Assembly: GCA_020633515.1 (NCBI GenBank)
Contig: JACKDM010000014.1
Span: forward strand, 26,509-90,508
Source: Myxococcales bacterium
GTDB lineage: Bacteria > Myxococcota > Bradymonadia > UBA7976 > UBA1532
Direction of reading: 5' to 3'
DNA: 64,000 nt
The number at the start of each line of letters is the position of its first letter. Positions within the stretch are counted from its first letter, which is position 1. Of this stretch, positions 35,157-43,599 are shown one piece after another. Both the position numbers and the translations under genes were made by a program. The notes beneath the pieces are model-generated. The model was not told the DNA's origin. It worked only from the letters and a program-made list of their open reading frames with translations, and ran no database searches.

Positions 35157-36263
35157 GTGTCCGAGCCGTCCGATCGCCTGCCCGACGACGCGCCCGACGC
35201 TTCGGCCGCGGCCGACGAGCGGCCGGCGGCCGAGGCGGCGGCCGTCGATCGGGACGAGCCGACGAGCGCTGCGGATACGGTCGAAGACGACGACGGCCGC
35301 CCGCCGGTGGTCGTCGACCGCGGCCGCATCGACGGGCTCCCCGCGGTGGTCGTCGACGGCCCCTCCGAGGCCTATCCCCACCCGGCGGCCGATCGCTGCC
35401 CCTACTGCCTGACCTTCATCGGCCTCAACGCCGCCCGCCGCCGCGGCGTGCGCTTCTGCCCGCTCTGCGGCGCCGACTGGCAGACGATCGGGCGCGCGAT
35501 CGACGCGCCGAGCGGGGCGGTGATCCCGTTCGGCGAGTACGAGCCGCCGCTCGACGAAGCCGACGAGGAGGATCACCCGACCGCGCAGTACACCCGGCGC
35601 GCCGAGCCGGTGCGCACCGCGCCGCCGGTCGCGGCGCCACCGCCAGCGCCGGCCGAGGTCGTCGCACCGCCGCCGAGCCCGTGGGTGATGCTCGCGACGG
35701 GGCTGCTCATCGGGCTCGGGGGCACGCTCGGGGTGGTGATGTGGTATCGGCAGCGGCCGCCGCCGGCGCCGGTGACGGTCGCGGCGGCGCCGGTCGCGCG
35801 GCCGGTCGAGGCGCCGCCGCCGGTGGTCGCGCCGCCGGTCGAAGCGCCGCCGGTCGAAGCGCCGCCGGCCGCGTCGGCGGTCTCGCCCGAAGAGGTGCAG
35901 GCCGCGTTGCTCGACCGCGCGGCGCTGCTGCCGCCGTCGGAGCTCGTCGACATCACCGCCCGGGTCGAGGGGGACATCGTCTTCCTCGACGGCCGCGTCG
36001 GCAGCGGCGAGACGCTCGGGCAGGTCGTCGCCGCCGTCGCCGCCGTGCCCGGCGTGCGCGCCGTCGACAGCCGCGGCGTGCAACCCGCGGCGCGGCTGCA
36101 CGCGGTCGCCGGCGGTGACACCCTCGCCAAGCTCGCCCGCCTCTACTACGGCGACGCCAACGCCTGGCCCCGCATCTACGACGCCAACCGCGAGGTCATC
36201 GACCGCCCCGACCGCCTCGTGCCGGGCATGAAGCTCAAGATCCCGCGCGCCGAGCAGCCCTGA
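35157..36263 (+). CDS. single-pass membrane protein: zinc ribbon, TM, BON-like and LysM domains
   Basis: 368 residues; GTG start with AGGAG 8 nt upstream. The N-terminal half is cytosolic: an acidic linker, then a zinc ribbon CPYC...CPLC (C81, C84, C101, C104). A transmembrane helix (about 176-197) leads to a Pro/Val-rich periplasmic linker, a BON-like domain (about 238-305, 'ARVEGDIVFLDGRVGSGETL') and a C-terminal LysM domain (about 312-362, 'AGGDTLAKLARLYYGD'). The design could couple cytosolic state to peptidoglycan. I know no named family with this order. Confidence 0.8.
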   Translation: MSEPSDRLPDDAPDASAAADERPAAEAAAVDRDEPTSAADTVEDDDGRPPVVVDRGRIDGLPAVVVDGPSEAYPHPAADRCPYCLTFIGLNAARRRGVRFCPLCGADWQTIGRAIDAPSGAVIPFGEYEPPLDEADEEDHPTAQYTRRAEPVRTAPPVAAPPPAPAEVVAPPPSPWVMLATGLLIGLGGTLGVVMWYRQRPPPAPVTVAAAPVARPVEAPPPVVAPPVEAPPVEAPPAASAVSPEEVQAALLDRAALLPPSELVDITARVEGDIVFLDGRVGSGETLGQVVAAVAAVPGVRAVDSRGVQPAARLHAVAGGDTLAKLARLYYGDANAWPRIYDANREVIDRPDRLVPGMKLKIPRAEQP

Positions 36264-36272
36264 GCAGCCCGA

Positions 36273-37325
36273 TCAGGCGAGCCCGATCGACGCGTCGAGG
36301 TAGACGTCCTGCACCGTGTGCAGCACCTCGATCCCCTCGCTCATCGGCCGCTGGAACGCCTTGCGCCCGAGGATGAGCCCCATCCCGCCGGCGCGCTTGT
36401 TGATCACGGCGGTGCGCGCCGCCTCGACGAGGTCGTCCTCGCCGATCGCGCCGCCGCTGTTGATGAGCCCGATGCGGCCCATGTAGCAGTTGACGACCTG
36501 ATAGCGGGTCAGGTCGATCGGGTGGTCGGTGGTCAGCTCGCTGTAGACCTTGGGATCGGTCTTGCCGAACTTGAGGTCGCGGAACCCGCCGTTGGTCTCG
36601 GGCAGCTTCTGCTTGATGATGTCGGCCTTGATCGTGACGCCGAGGTGGTTGGCCTGCCCGGTCAGATCGGCGGCGACGTGGTAGTCGGTGCTGCCCTTCT
36701 TGAAGTCGCTGTTGCGGGTGTAACACCACAGGATCGTGAACAGCCCGAGCTCATGCGCCTGCTGGAAGGCCTCGGAGATCTCGGTGATCTGACGGCGGCT
36801 CTCGGGGCTGCCGAAGTAGATCGTCGCGCCGACGCCGACGGCGCCCATGTCGAAGGCCTGCCGGACGCGGGCGTAGATGGTCTGGTCGTAGGTGTTGGGG
36901 TAGCTCAACAGCTCGTTGTGGTTGAGCTTGACGATGTACGGGATGCGGTGCGCGTACTTGCGGGCGGTCGCGGCGAGCACGCCGAGGGTCGAGGCGACGC
37001 CGTTGCAGCCGCCTTCGAGCGCGAGCTCGACGATCGCGGCCGGGTCGAAGTAGCGGGGGTTGGGCGCGAACGAGGCGCCGGCGGTGTGCTCGATGCCCTG
37101 GTCGACGGGCAGGATCGAGAGGTAGCCCGAGCCGGCGAGGCGGCCGTGGTCGAAGAGCGTCTGCAGGTTGCGCAGCACCGGGAGCGGGCGATCGGTCCAG
37201 CTCATGACCCGGTCGATGAAGTCGGGGCCGGGGGCGTGCAGCGAGGCGGCGGGCACGGTGTGGCAGGTGTGGCCGAGCAGGGTCTCGGCGTCGTCACCGA
37301 GCAGGTCGCGGATGGCTTTCGACAT
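36273..37325 (-). CDS. fbaB: class I fructose-bisphosphate aldolase (DhnA/FbaB type)
   Basis: 350 residues. Splits fructose 1,6-bisphosphate into triose phosphates by a Schiff-base mechanism. Family marks: [12 protein letters not shown] near 72-83, 'VKLNHNELL' near 132-140, and KADIIKQK, in which K238 is the likely Schiff-base lysine by comparison with archaeal-type class I aldolases. The C-terminal '[15 protein letters not shown]' binds phosphate. Stand-alone gene, ends 9 nt from the convergent LysM gene. Confidence 0.93.
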   Translation of the reverse strand: MSKAIRDLLGDDAETLLGHTCHTVPAASLHAPGPDFIDRVMSWTDRPLPVLRNLQTLFDHGRLAGSGYLSILPVDQGIEHTAGASFAPNPRYFDPAAIVELALEGGCNGVASTLGVLAATARKYAHRIPYIVKLNHNELLSYPNTYDQTIYARVRQAFDMGAVGVGATIYFGSPESRRQITEISEAFQQAHELGLFTILWCYTRNSDFKKGSTDYHVAADLTGQANHLGVTIKADIIKQKLPETNGGFRDLKFGKTDPKVYSELTTDHPIDLTRYQVVNCYMGRIGLINSGGAIGEDDLVEAARTAVINKRAGGMGLILGRKAFQRPMSEGIEVLHTVQDVYLDASIGLA

Positions 37326-37420
37326 GGCGCTCTCCTCTATCGGGAGGGGGGATTGTGGGGCACCGGCCGGCAGCTTACCAGTGGCTCACCGGTGAGTCAC
37401 CCGGCTCTCGTCGCCCGGCA

Positions 37421-37449
37421 TTGCGCTCCCCCGCCGCCGTGCCTAGAGT
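37421..37449 (+). promoter_or_regulatory. sigma-70-like promoter of the thioredoxin/TPR gene
   Basis: TTGCGC (37421-37426) and TAGAGT (37444-37449) are 17 nt apart, 27 nt before the ATG. Confidence 0.5.
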
Positions 37450-37475
37450 CGGGCGTCCCGCGGAGAGGAGCACCC

Positions 37476-38327
37476 ATGCAGCGCGCATTCATCACCGACG
37501 CCACCGACGCCGACTTCCAGCAGAAGGTCCTGCTGCGCAGCCGCGAGGTGCCCGTCCTCGTCGACTTCTGGGCCCCGTGGTGCGGGCCCTGCAAGACGCT
37601 CGGACCCACCCTCGAGAAGCTCGCCGCCGAGTACGCCGGCGCCTTCGAGCTCGTCAAGATCAACGTCGACGACAGCCCCCAGGTGTCGATGGCGTTCCAG
37701 ATCCAGTCGATCCCCACCGTCTACCTCATCAAGGACGGCCGCCCGCTCGACGGCTTCCAGGGCGGGCTCACCGAGCCGCAGGTGCGCAAGTTCCTCGACC
37801 GGCACATCGAGAAGCCGGCGGCCGATCCGCGCGAGGTCGCGGCGGCGGCGATGGCGGCGGGGCAGTACGACCAGGCGGCGGCGGCCTATCGCGAGCTGCT
37901 CGCCGACGACCCGAGCAACGGCGACGCGCTCGTCGGCCTCGCCCGCGTCGCGCTCGCCCACGGCGACCTCGGCGCGGCGCAGGGCTGGCTCGACCGGGTC
38001 GAAGAGGGCAACCCGGCCTACGACGCGGCGCAGCGGCTGCGGGGCATGCTCGGCTTCGCCGAAGACGCCGGCGACGCGCTCGCGCTCCAGCGCCGGGTCG
38101 CGGCCGACCCCAAGGACGTCGAGGCGTGGTATGCGCTCGGCGCGACCTTCGCGCTCGACAACCAGATCGACGACGCCTTCTCCGCCTTCCTCGAGGTCGT
38201 CTCCCGCGACCGCAGCTACCGCGAAGACGCCGGCCGCAAGGCGCTGCTCTCGCTCTTCGACCTCGTCGGCGGCGCCGATCCGCGCGTGATCAAGGCCCGC
38301 CGCCGCCTCGCTTCGTTGCTTTTCTAG
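37476..38327 (+). CDS. cnoX: thioredoxin-like chaperedoxin with TPR (CnoX/YbbN type)
   Basis: 283 residues. An N-terminal thioredoxin fold with WCGPC (C36/C39) is followed from about residue 120 by TPR helices. This is the architecture of CnoX (YbbN), a holdase that protects proteins from oxidative aggregation and hands them to GroEL. E. coli CnoX lacks the first Cys (SxxC); this protein keeps CxxC and could also be a reductase. ATG at 37476, GAGAGGAG 5 nt upstream. The stop TAG lies 4 nt before a copy of the dispersed repeat. Confidence 0.88.
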   Translation: MQRAFITDATDADFQQKVLLRSREVPVLVDFWAPWCGPCKTLGPTLEKLAAEYAGAFELVKINVDDSPQVSMAFQIQSIPTVYLIKDGRPLDGFQGGLTEPQVRKFLDRHIEKPAADPREVAAAAMAAGQYDQAAAAYRELLADDPSNGDALVGLARVALAHGDLGAAQGWLDRVEEGNPAYDAAQRLRGMLGFAEDAGDALALQRRVAADPKDVEAWYALGATFALDNQIDDAFSAFLEVVSRDRSYREDAGRKALLSLFDLVGGADPRVIKARRRLASLLF

Positions 38328-38330
38328 TTT

Positions 38331-38480
38331 GCCGTGCTCGCTCCGGCGCCCTCCGCGGCTTCGCCGCTGCGGGCGGGCGCTGCGCAGCGTCGTCGGTGCT
38401 CGGTCGCTTCGCGCCCTGCGCCCTCCTCCTCGCTCCGGCCCGTCCGGCTATCGCCGGACGCCTCCGCTGCGCTCGGCGAT
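38331..38480 (-). repeat. dispersed structured repeat, copy A (longest)
   Basis: About 150 bp between the cnoX stop and the 35-residue ORF, in the orientation reading toward cnoX on the minus strand. It holds two hairpins: CGTCCGGC / GCCGGACG (38441-38460) and GCGGC-GAA-GCCGC on the minus strand (near 38356-38368). Its conserved blocks match those at 11757-11863; the second hairpin is absent there. Confidence 0.7.
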
Positions 38481-38608
38481 CGGCTCCGGCGGCGGGGCGC
38501 CGCCTTCGCGGGAGGCTCAAACGGCGCTCGATCCATCCGACCGATTGACAGGCCGCGTGCGAGCCGTTAGCGTCGCCGCCGTTTGCCCGTGCACTCGTGG
38601 GGAACCGT
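38481..38608. other. intergenic spacer between repeat copy A and the 35-residue ORF
   Basis: Apart from the promoter at 38545-38573, the stretch holds only GC-rich low-complexity sequence. No long ORF in it has coding character. Confidence 0.4.
38545..38573 (+). promoter_or_regulatory. sigma-70-like promoter of the 35-residue ORF
   Basis: Perfect -35 TTGACA (38545-38550) and TAGCGT (38568-38573), 17 nt apart. Predicted transcription start near 38580, 29 nt before the ATG at 38609. Confidence 0.55.
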
Positions 38609-38716
38609 ATGCTGTCGATCGTCGTCGCGTTGAGCCTCGCCGCGGTCTCCGGGGTCGCCCTGACCGCCGGCGCCTGCCGTCTCGTCCTCGGCGTGATGCC
38701 CCGCCGCGATCGATAG
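38609..38716 (+). CDS. 35-residue single-pass membrane mini-protein
   Basis: The ATG at 38609 with GGGGAA 5 nt upstream encodes a strongly hydrophobic helix (residues 2-20, LSIVVALSLAAVSGVALTA), then ACRLVLG and a basic MPRRDR end. A dedicated promoter lies just upstream. The positive C-terminus suggests the tail stays in the cytosol. Too short for family assignment; the gene is supported by promoter, ribosome-binding site and composition only. Confidence 0.5.
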   Translation: MLSIVVALSLAAVSGVALTAGACRLVLGVMPRRDR

Positions 38717-38731
38717 CCTCGCCGGGTCCGC

Positions 38732-39289
38732 TCAGCGGATCCGGCGGCTGATCTCCTTGAAGACCTCGCCCTGACCGACCTGCATCAGGTCGAAGAGCGC
38801 CGCCTCGGTGCTCGTCGGGAGCGCGCCCGCCATCCGGCACAGCTCGATCCCCGCCCGGTAGTTGGCCTTCGTGCGGCTGATGACCGCGTCGGTCGCGACC
38901 TGCACCGCGAAGCCGACCGCGACGAGGTCGCGCACCGTCTGGAAGACGCAGACGTGGGTCTCCATGCCCACCACGAGCAGCCGCCGCCGGCCCGTCGCCC
39001 GGATCGCCTCGGCGATCGCCGGATCCTGCCAGGCGCTGAAGGCGGTCTTCGGCAGCGCGGACGACGTGAGCAGCTCGGCGACCGGTGCGGTCGTCGCGCC
39101 GAGGCCGCGCGGGTACTGCTCGGTCGCGATGACCGGCAGGTCGAGGCGGGCGGCGAGCGTGAGCAGGTGGGTGACGTTCTTCGTGCTCGCCTCGACGACC
39201 GCCGGCGGCATCGCCGCGACGAGGCGCTCCTGCCAGTCCACGACGACGAGCGCGGTGTCCTCGGGCAACAACTGCAGCTTCACGGGCAT
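38732..39289 (-). CDS. isochorismatase-family cysteine hydrolase
   Basis: 185 residues. Start ATG at 39289 (MPVKLQLL) after GAGGAG, which abuts it. The catalytic triad of the family is visible as D19 in VVVDWQERL, a Lys in 'LPKTAFSAW' and the Cys of 'VGMETHVCVFQT'. Hydrolyses amides or vinyl ethers such as nicotinamide or isochorismate; the METHVC form is that of YcaC-like members with unknown substrate. A good -10 (TATACT on the minus strand, 39325-39330) lies upstream. Confidence 0.9.
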   Translation of the reverse strand: MPVKLQLLPEDTALVVVDWQERLVAAMPPAVVEASTKNVTHLLTLAARLDLPVIATEQYPRGLGATTAPVAELLTSSALPKTAFSAWQDPAIAEAIRATGRRRLLVVGMETHVCVFQTVRDLVAVGFAVQVATDAVISRTKANYRAGIELCRMAGALPTSTEAALFDLMQVGQGEVFKEISRRIR

Positions 39290-39402
39290 CTCCTCGGCGC
39301 TTGCCTGACCGCAATGGTCGGCGCAGTATAGGCGATCAACGCTGGCCGCATCGAACACCCCGCGACCGGCATCGCAAGCCACCCACTGACGACCGGAGGC
39401 GG

Positions 39403-40674
39403 ATGAGCGTGTCGGCCGACAAGATCACCGAGGACTACCTCCTCGCCCTCCCCAAGACCGACCTGCATGTGCACCTCGACGGCTCGATCCGCCTCGGGAC
39501 GTTGATCGACCTCGCCCGCGAGTACCACGTCAAGCTGCCGAGCTACACCATCGAGGGGCTGCGCGAGACGGTCTTCAAGTCGCGTTACCGCAACCTCGGC
39601 GAGTACCTGCAAGGCTTCGCCTACACCGGCGCGGTGATGCAGAGCGAGCTCGCGCTCGAGCGCGTCGGCTACGAGTTCGCGCAGGACAACCAGAACGAGG
39701 GCGTGCGCTACGTCGAGGTGCGGTTCGCGCCGCAGCTCCACATGCACGCCCACATGAACGCGGTGATGGTGCTCAAGGCCGTCAACCGCGGCCTCGAGCG
39801 CGCGCAGCGTGAGTTCAACGCCCGCCCCGAGGTCGCGAGCGGCGCCGAGCCGGCGTTCAAGTACGGCATCATCGTCTGCGCGATGCGCATGTTCGGCAGC
39901 GGGTTCTCCGAGTACTTCAAGAACCTCATCAACGCGCACCGCTACACGCCCGACAAAGAGGTCTACCCGATGGCGAGCATCGAGCTCGCCCGCGCCGCGA
40001 TCATCGCCCGCGACGAGCACCACCTCCCCGTCGTCGGCTTCGACCTCGCCGGCGAAGAGGCCGGCTACCCGGCGGGCGCGCACGCCGACGCTTTCGGCTA
40101 CGCGCACAAGCACTTCCTCAAGAAGACCGTGCACGCCGGCGAGGCCTACGGGCCCGAGAGCATCTTCCAGGCGATCACCGATCTGCACGCCGATCGCATC
40201 GGCCACGGCACCTACCTGCTCGACCCCGACATGATCAGCGCGGCCGACATCGCCGACCGCGAGCACTATGTCGAGCAGCTCGGGCAGTACATCGCCGATC
40301 GCCGCATCACCCTCGAGGTCTGCCTGACGAGCAACCTCCAGACGAACCCGCACATGACCAGCCTCTCGGAGCACCCGTTCAAGAAGATGCGCCAGCAGCG
40401 CCTCTCGACGACGCTGTGCACCGACAACCGCACGGTGAGCAACACGACGGTCACCCGCGAGCTCAAGCTCGCCGTCGACGAGCTCGGCCTCGACCGCGGC
40501 GACCTCAAGTCGATCGTCATCTACGGGTTCAAGCGCAGCTTCATGCCCGGCACCTACCTCGAGAAGCGGGCATACGTCCGGCAGGTGATCGACTTCTACG
40601 AGAAGATCGAGCGCCAGCACTTCGGAGAGATCGAGCCATACAACGCCTCGAGCGCCATCGACGACGCGGACTGA
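39403..40674 (+). CDS. adenosine deaminase-family protein
   Basis: 423 residues. Zinc aminohydrolase with LHVHLDGS, HAGEAYG, RIGHGTYL and CLTSNLQTN, as in adenosine deaminase. At the active-site position where adenosine deaminases have TDDP, this protein has CTDNRT, so the second Asp is Asn; the first Asp, a zinc ligand, is kept. It is also longer than the bacterial enzyme (about 340). Substrate may therefore be an adenosine derivative rather than adenosine. ATG at 39403, GGAGG 4 nt upstream. The stop codon overlaps the next gene. Confidence 0.85.
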   Translation: MSVSADKITEDYLLALPKTDLHVHLDGSIRLGTLIDLAREYHVKLPSYTIEGLRETVFKSRYRNLGEYLQGFAYTGAVMQSELALERVGYEFAQDNQNEGVRYVEVRFAPQLHMHAHMNAVMVLKAVNRGLERAQREFNARPEVASGAEPAFKYGIIVCAMRMFGSGFSEYFKNLINAHRYTPDKEVYPMASIELARAAIIARDEHHLPVVGFDLAGEEAGYPAGAHADAFGYAHKHFLKKTVHAGEAYGPESIFQAITDLHADRIGHGTYLLDPDMISAADIADREHYVEQLGQYIADRRITLEVCLTSNLQTNPHMTSLSEHPFKKMRQQRLSTTLCTDNRTVSNTTVTRELKLAVDELGLDRGDLKSIVIYGFKRSFMPGTYLEKRAYVRQVIDFYEKIERQHFGEIEPYNASSAIDDAD

Positions 40675-41909
40675 TCGCCGCGCTGCTCGCGCTGTGCGCG
40701 CCGCTCGGTCTCACCGGCTGTGAGGCCGGCGCGCTCCCCGGCGAGGGTGAAGACGCCGCGACCGGCCGCTACCTCGACCTCGGTCTGCTGCCCGACGCGC
40801 TCGCCCGCCGCGACGCCGCCGGCGTCGAACCCGACGCCGCGATCCTCGACGAGAACGGCGACCCCTGCCGCACCGGCCGCCTCGCCTCGCTGTTGTGCAG
40901 CCCCAACGGCGGCGCGCTCGTCGACGCGCGCGTCGAGGTCGCCACCCGCGCCTGCGACGGCCGCGCGATCGTCGTCGAGGCCCGCACCGACGAGCGCGGC
41001 GGCTTCCGCGTCGACGGGCTGCGCGCGGGCCCGGCGACGGTGCGGATCCAGAGCGGCCGCTTCGCCGCGCAGTACGACGTCGAGATCATCGCCGGCGCGC
41101 AGGCGACCCTCTCGCCCACCGGCAGCAGCAAGGTCTGCCTCGAACCCGACGCCGCCCGCCTCGCGGTCATCCGCGGCGACTACGACCGCATCGAGGGCGT
41201 GCTCGACGACCTCGGCTTCGCCTACGACCTCTACTGCGGCGACGGCGGAGACCACCGCCCCGCGCGCCGGCTCCTCGCCGATCGGGCGCTGCTGTCGAGC
41301 TACGAGGTCGTCTTCGTCAACTGCGGCAGCGGCATCGACCTGCGCGCGACCAACCCCGAGGTCGAGCGGATCCGCGAGAACCTTCGCGCCTTCGTCGAGG
41401 GCGGCGGCGCGCTCTATGTCAGCGATCTGTCGGCCGATTTTGTCGCCGCGATCTGGCCCGAGGCGATCGACTTCGACGCGGCGACCCGGGAGCCGGCGGC
41501 GGCGCCCGTGTGCTGCGTGTGCCTCGACGACTGCCCGTTCGAGTGCGCGAGCGAGGCGGTCGAGCCGCCGGGCCCCTACTGCGCCGAGCCGGGCGCGCGC
41601 GCGCAGCCGTGTGGATCGGGCGTGCGGGGCCACGGTGCGACCGGCGAGCGGGCGGCGCAGGTCGTCGACGGGCGCCTCGCGGCGCTCTTTGGCGGCGACG
41701 CGCTCACCGTGCGCTTCAACCTGCCCGGCTGGGTCGCGATCGAGACGCTCGGGCCGGGCACCGAGCCGCTCGTCACCGCCGCGGGGGTGCCGCTGATGGC
41801 CGCGTTCTCCGTCGGGGCCGGGCGGGTCGTCTACACCAGCTTCCACAACAGCGCGCAGGCCGAGGCCGACATCCGCGCGCTCCTGTCGGCGCTGGTCTTT
41901 CAGCTCTGA
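40671..41909 (+). CDS. lipoprotein of unknown function, probable CTG start
   Basis: 412 residues if started at the CTG at 40671, which forms CTGA with the upstream stop, mirroring the ATGA and GTGA overlaps throughout the window. No ATG or GTG occurs in this frame near the signal peptide (LIAALLALCAPLGLTGC), and the nearest upstream starts would read through the adenosine deaminase gene. Lipobox GLTGC. The mature part has a carboxypeptidase-regulatory-like segment (TDERGGFRVDGLRAG), a Cys-rich patch (VCCVCLDDCPFECA) and a ThuA/GATase-like flavour ('VEGGGALYVSDLSADFV'). Function unknown. Confidence 0.65.
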   Translation: MIAALLALCAPLGLTGCEAGALPGEGEDAATGRYLDLGLLPDALARRDAAGVEPDAAILDENGDPCRTGRLASLLCSPNGGALVDARVEVATRACDGRAIVVEARTDERGGFRVDGLRAGPATVRIQSGRFAAQYDVEIIAGAQATLSPTGSSKVCLEPDAARLAVIRGDYDRIEGVLDDLGFAYDLYCGDGGDHRPARRLLADRALLSSYEVVFVNCGSGIDLRATNPEVERIRENLRAFVEGGGALYVSDLSADFVAAIWPEAIDFDAATREPAAAPVCCVCLDDCPFECASEAVEPPGPYCAEPGARAQPCGSGVRGHGATGERAAQVVDGRLAALFGGDALTVRFNLPGWVAIETLGPGTEPLVTAAGVPLMAAFSVGAGRVVYTSFHNSAQAEADIRALLSALVFQL

Positions 41910-41927
41910 AGGCTCTACCGTCCGCCG

Positions 41928-43598
41928 ATGGCCGAAGACCGCAAGAACCTGCTGCTGCCCGACGCCGAGCGCTGGCCCAAGGACAAGCCGGTGATCGTGC
42001 TGCGCGGCGTGCGCAAGGCGTTCGGCGCCAAGGTCGTGCTCGACGGCGTCGACCTCACCGTCGAGACCGGCAAGACGACGGTCATCGCCGGTGAGTCGGG
42101 CAGCGGCAAGTCGGTGCTGCTCAAGATGATGAACGGCCTCGAGCTCCCCGACGCGGGCACCGTCGAGCTCTTCGGCCGCGACCTCGCCGCGATCAGCGAG
42201 CGCGAGCGCACCGAGCTGCGCAAGCGCTGCACGATGGTGTTTCAGAACTACGCGCTCATCGACTCGCTCAGCGTCGCCGACAACGTCGGCTTCCCGCTGC
42301 GCGAGAACACCAAGATGAAGCCCGCCGAGATCCGAGAGCGCGTCGCCGAGCTGCTCCAGATGCTCGAGCTCGCCGATGCGATCGACCAGATGCCGGCGAG
42401 CCTCAGCGGCGGCATGAAGAAGCGCGTCGCGCTCGCCCGCGCGGTCATCACCAACCCCGAGATCGTGCTCTTCGACGAGCCCACCACCGGCCTCGACCCG
42501 GTCATGATCGAGTTCGTCGACGCGCTCATCCAGCGCACGCAGCGCGAGTTCGACCTCACCTCGGTGATCATCAGCCACGACATGGCCTCGAACCGCCGCC
42601 TCGCCGACACGATGGCGATCCTCGCCGACGGGCAGATCGTGGAGAGCGGCAGCTTCCAGGAGGTGCTCGACAGCGAGGAGCCGCGGGTGCAGGCGTTCAT
42701 GGCCGACGTGGTCGTCTCGCGCATGGATCGGGCGCCGGGCGAGGCGGCGAGCGCGCACGAGACCGAGGGCCACCCGGTCGACGAGGTCGCCGACGCCGCC
42801 GAGCCGGAGGAGATCGAGCGCCCCGAGGCGATCGCGCGGGTGATCGGGCTGCACAAGCGCTTCGGGGACAAGCACGTGCTCAAGGGGATCGACCTCGAGA
42901 TCCCCAAGGAGCGCATCACGGTGATCATCGGCGGCTCGGGCTCGGGCAAGTCGGTGCTCGTCAAGCACATCATCGGGTTGTTCGAGCCGAGCGAGGGGCG
43001 GGTCGAGGTCTTCGGGCAGGACCTCGCCAGGCTCGACGGCCGCGGGCGGCAGGCGCTCCAGGCGCGGATCGGGATGCTGTTTCAGGGCGCGGCGCTCTTC
43101 GACTCGATGACGGTGCGCGACAACATCGGCTTCCCGCTGCTCGAAGGCCGCGGCGAGAAGCGCAAGGCGGTGCGCGAGCGCGTCGAGGAGGTCGCCGAGC
43201 GGCTGCACGTCCACGACATCCTCGACCGGATGCCGGCGGCGATCAGCAACGGGCAGAAGAAGCGGGTCGGGCTCGCCCGCGCGCTGATCACGCGGCCCGA
43301 CATCATGGTCTACGACGAGCCGACGACCGGGCAGGACCCGGTGATGATGCGGATGGTCGACGACATGATCGTCGAGGCGGCCGAGGCCTTCGACGTGACC
43401 AGCATCGTGATCAGCCACGACATGCTCTCGACGTTCCGCATCGCCGACCAGATCGCGATGATCTACAAGGGCGAGCTGTTGATCGCGGGCACGCCGGATG
43501 AGCTGCGGGGCGCGGATGACGAGCGGGTGCAGCGCTTCATCTACGCGGGCGCGGGTGAGCCCGACGAAGAGGCGGTCGCGCGGGCCGAGGGCGACTGA
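41928..43598 (+). CDS. tandem double MlaF-type ABC ATPase
   Basis: 556 residues holding two full ABC ATPase domains. Domain 1 (about 18-260): Walker A GESGSGKS, signature LSGGMKKRVA, Walker B VLFDEPTTGLDP. Domain 2 (about 300-545): GGSGSGKS, signature changed to ISNGQKKRVG, YDEPTTGQDP. Both resemble MlaF/MceG, the ATPase of phospholipid or lipid import at the outer membrane. Fusing two domains in one chain may form an intramolecular dimer. No MlaE permease or MCE protein is encoded within the window. ATG at 41928. Confidence 0.9.
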   Translation: MAEDRKNLLLPDAERWPKDKPVIVLRGVRKAFGAKVVLDGVDLTVETGKTTVIAGESGSGKSVLLKMMNGLELPDAGTVELFGRDLAAISERERTELRKRCTMVFQNYALIDSLSVADNVGFPLRENTKMKPAEIRERVAELLQMLELADAIDQMPASLSGGMKKRVALARAVITNPEIVLFDEPTTGLDPVMIEFVDALIQRTQREFDLTSVIISHDMASNRRLADTMAILADGQIVESGSFQEVLDSEEPRVQAFMADVVVSRMDRAPGEAASAHETEGHPVDEVADAAEPEEIERPEAIARVIGLHKRFGDKHVLKGIDLEIPKERITVIIGGSGSGKSVLVKHIIGLFEPSEGRVEVFGQDLARLDGRGRQALQARIGMLFQGAALFDSMTVRDNIGFPLLEGRGEKRKAVRERVEEVAERLHVHDILDRMPAAISNGQKKRVGLARALITRPDIMVYDEPTTGQDPVMMRMVDDMIVEAAEAFDVTSIVISHDMLSTFRIADQIAMIYKGELLIAGTPDELRGADDERVQRFIYAGAGEPDEEAVARAEGD

Positions 43599-43599
43599 G

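Noticed and set aside
40596..43418. 940-codon open frame on the minus strand opposite the double ABC ATPase
   Set aside because: Composition is an antisense shadow (His/Asp/Arg/Leu rich) with no motif, and the plus-strand genes are certain.
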